Below are positions 56,085 through 57,998 of a stretch of DNA of 57,998 nucleotides, in pieces. Origin of the DNA: Gnetum montanum (taxonomy: Eukaryota > Streptophyta > Gnetopsida > Gnetales > Gnetaceae); NCBI GenBank assembly GCA_015680685.1, contig MNCI01027022.1:2020-60017 (forward strand), read 5' to 3'. A program made the position numbers and the translations under genes. Numbering within the stretch: the stretch's first letter is position 1; each line of letters opens with the position of its first letter. Under the pieces are notes generated by a model. It was not told where the DNA came from. It saw only the letters and a list, made by a program, of their open reading frames with translations, and did not search any database.

Positions 56085-57932
56085 ATGGAATCTTCCCAAG
56101 TCAACCCAGTAACACTACCAATTGCTTCAAACCCTATGACTGCTACGGAATCCATAACCGTCACTGAACACATAAATCCTCAAGGCCCTACACGCCAATC
56201 CCTGAGGCTACAAGGCAAAGGCCCCATTCATGCAACTCTTACACCTGAACAATATAATTTTATTTGTGTTAAGATCCAAGCCAACCTACCCATTGATCGT
56301 ATAGAAAGGGAAGCTAAGCGAGAATACGAATTCATCCACAAAGGAGGACGTGAGTTTATCCCTTCAGCTTTTGACATAATCCCACTATCTGAAAACCATC
56401 ATAAACTCATATCCCAACTTCTCATGGTTAAAGATCAAGCCTTACAACTACCTCCCATAGAGCCTCAAGATGAAGAAGATGACTTTGCAGCCCAATCTGA
56501 ACATGGAGAATCATACCATACTGTTAGCCCCCATGCCCACACAAACCTATTATCCCATCCTTTCCTAGAAGAAAATATGTTTCCTTCTTCATCCACAAAC
56601 ATTCAAGCACATGTTCCCCATTCCATCCCTATCTTCTCCGTGCTCAATAACATTCACTCTGATGCATCCACTTCCATAATTCCTCCACCAGCACAGTCTC
56701 AACAACTCCCCCAAACCAACGTAGGGTCAATCCCCCAACCTCAAGTAGTTGGAATACCATCAGTCATACCAGCTTCCACATCCACCCATTACATACCCCA
56801 GATGCAAATTCATAGGGCACCATTGATTACTCCTACCCAACATATTCAAGGTGTTACCTCACAACCTATGGCTGGACAGTGGGTTCCACCAGTAGTCTCA
56901 GTCCCGAATACCATCCCACCACAACAAATGTTAGCCCAACAACCTGCTTTTCCACAAACAATGCAACAATTAAACCATTATCATCCACAATCAACTCAAT
57001 CCATTGGTTTGCCTACTGCCCAAGAATGGGCAGACACACAAAAAATGATGCACTCATTGGCAGAAGAATTAAAACACCTTAAAACTTTCAACAATGAGGA
57101 AGTCAAGGTACTAGATTTCTATCAAGATGACCCAATTGACCCCTCAGTTCCACCCTTGACCTTGCCAAAAGGAGTCTCATTACCTCAACTGACCAAGTAC
57201 AATGGAGAAGGGGACCCAAATGCCCACCTAGTGACATTTAGAACCGAAAGCCTTTTACTTCAAGCATGGCCCCATGTAATCTTGCGAGTGTTTGCAATGT
57301 CCTTAACCGGAAAAGCCTTAGACTGGTACCGATCTCTACCCCGTAGCTCCATATCTTCTTTAGAGAATTTGTTGCATCAATTTGTCACCCGTTTCAAATA
57401 CAATCTGAAACTTGAAGCCACATTAGATAGCTTGATTCAAATTAAACAAGCGCCATTAGAGCCAGCACAAAAATTTATCCAAAGGTGGAGTGCAGCCTTA
57501 AAAGAACTTCATGAACCTATCCCCGAAACGTATTTACTCACTATCCTTAAATCAGCTGTGAATGACTTTATTAAATCAAAACTTTATTACCTGAAAGCCC
57601 GCACATTGAGCCAAGCATTTGTACAAATCAAAGACATAGAAGAAGCGGCACAAACAAGTAATGACCCAGCCTACTCAACGTTTAGAAACCAACACATAAG
57701 GAAAGATAAACCTAAAACAATGGTAGCAACAGTGGCTGAGGGAAAACAACCCACTATCCTAAACAACTATGAAAGAACAGCACCCACTCATACACCTGAA
57801 AGCTCCTCAAATAGAAATAACAACATAGGTCATGCACGTACCTTCGAAAGAAAAGACCCTACTCAGTACACACCTTTGCCCATGAAGCCTTCACAAATGC
57901 TTGAACAACTTCTAAAGGCTGGGTTAATTTAA
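56085..57932 (+). CDS. gag of element D (nearly intact, stop before the zinc-knuckle part)
   Basis: About 615 codons without interruption, unlike the gags of A, B and C, so D is the youngest element here. Start chosen at MESSQVNPVTLP (56085) rather than the upstream Met at 56016, because 56016 is only about 30 bp from the PBS. Order: conserved VKIQANLPIDRIEREAKREY (about residue 65), a long Gln/Pro/Thr-rich region, then the Retrotrans_gag core LDFYQDDPIDPSVPPLTL, LTKYNGEGDPNAHLVTFRTE, GKALDWYRSLPRSSISSLEN, KLYYLKARTLSQAFVQIKD. Ends at TAA where B has CAA (GRIQHKQM), and reading continues past it as HKQMSPAASQRHD, so the stop is a premature or readthrough stop. Zinc knuckle, protease and pol lie beyond the window. 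Confidence 0.85.
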   Translation: MESSQVNPVTLPIASNPMTATESITVTEHINPQGPTRQSLRLQGKGPIHATLTPEQYNFICVKIQANLPIDRIEREAKREYEFIHKGGREFIPSAFDIIPLSENHHKLISQLLMVKDQALQLPPIEPQDEEDDFAAQSEHGESYHTVSPHAHTNLLSHPFLEENMFPSSSTNIQAHVPHSIPIFSVLNNIHSDASTSIIPPPAQSQQLPQTNVGSIPQPQVVGIPSVIPASTSTHYIPQMQIHRAPLITPTQHIQGVTSQPMAGQWVPPVVSVPNTIPPQQMLAQQPAFPQTMQQLNHYHPQSTQSIGLPTAQEWADTQKMMHSLAEELKHLKTFNNEEVKVLDFYQDDPIDPSVPPLTLPKGVSLPQLTKYNGEGDPNAHLVTFRTESLLLQAWPHVILRVFAMSLTGKALDWYRSLPRSSISSLENLLHQFVTRFKYNLKLEATLDSLIQIKQAPLEPAQKFIQRWSAALKELHEPIPETYLLTILKSAVNDFIKSKLYYLKARTLSQAFVQIKDIEEAAQTSNDPAYSTFRNQHIRKDKPKTMVATVAEGKQPTILNNYERTAPTHTPESSSNRNNNIGHARTFERKDPTQYTPLPMKPSQMLEQLLKAGLI

Positions 57933-57998
57933 CATAAACAAATGTCTCCTGCGGCCTCACAAAGACATGATCGCTTTTGCGAATTGGCCAAAAATCCA
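57933..57998 (+). pseudogene. Continuation of D gag after the in-frame stop (cut by window)
   Basis: The frame continues HKQMSPAASQRHDRFCELAK, aligning with B residues after VGRIQHKQM (…KCHKRYYEVL). The window ends here. Confidence 0.6.

Overview
The window reads as intergenic DNA from a large-genome land plant, most likely a seed plant. Nearly all of it is decayed, nested Ty3/gypsy LTR retrotransposons, and I see no clear rRNA, tRNA, CRISPR or bacterial-type gene. Most coding regions carry many stops. Where two copies can be compared, many of the stops are TAG replacing CAG or TGG, as expected from long methylation-driven decay.

Layout. Element A (minus strand, 1-17525) is a Tat/Ogre-lineage element whose 3' LTR runs off the left edge. 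It is inserted in the 5' LTR of element B (plus strand, 17526-36547), a member of the same family. In both, the order in the sense direction is LTR, PBS, repeat-bearing leader, gag, protease, a spacer of about 5.8 kb, RT-RNase H, a second (archaeal-type) RNase H, integrase, long 3' UTR, PPT, LTR. To the right come a degenerate 190-bp tandem array (36.6-37.6 kb), a plus-strand multi-exon gene remnant (37988-41543), an Athila-like element C (about 41.6-48.8 kb plus poorly defined 3' parts), a plant-transposon-protein/coiled-coil ORF (50.8-53.3 kb), a GC-rich block (53.9-55.0 kb), and the 5' end of a young Tat-like element D (LTR end, PBS and a nearly intact gag to 57932).

Main discovery. In both A and B the spacer between protease and RT holds a multi-exon gene on the opposite strand (A: 6387-10778 plus; B: 28505-23848 minus). 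Each copy has the same antisense TATA box, CTATAAATAGGGG, upstream. Exon 2 resembles plant FCP1/NLI-interacting-factor (HAD-type CTD phosphatase) domains, but the catalytic Asp is replaced. It is followed by a conserved unknown domain, an acidic/proline-rich stretch, a helical C-terminal region and an acidic tail. A third copy of the N-terminal half lies outside a recognisable Tat element at 37988-41543. Antisense extra ORFs are known in Tat elements, but I know them downstream of integrase. A FCP1-like gene inside the gag-pro/RT spacer is, to my knowledge, undescribed. No database search was possible.

How the parts would work together. gag-pro and pol supply the replication machinery of the sense RNA from the LTR promoter. 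The antisense gene has its own promoter and introns. Because those introns cannot be spliced from sense RNA, they survive retrotransposition. Related short repeats (consensus close to GACCTTAAACTAGCA) bracket the antisense cassette and recur after integrase, suggesting a repeat-mediated cassette move.
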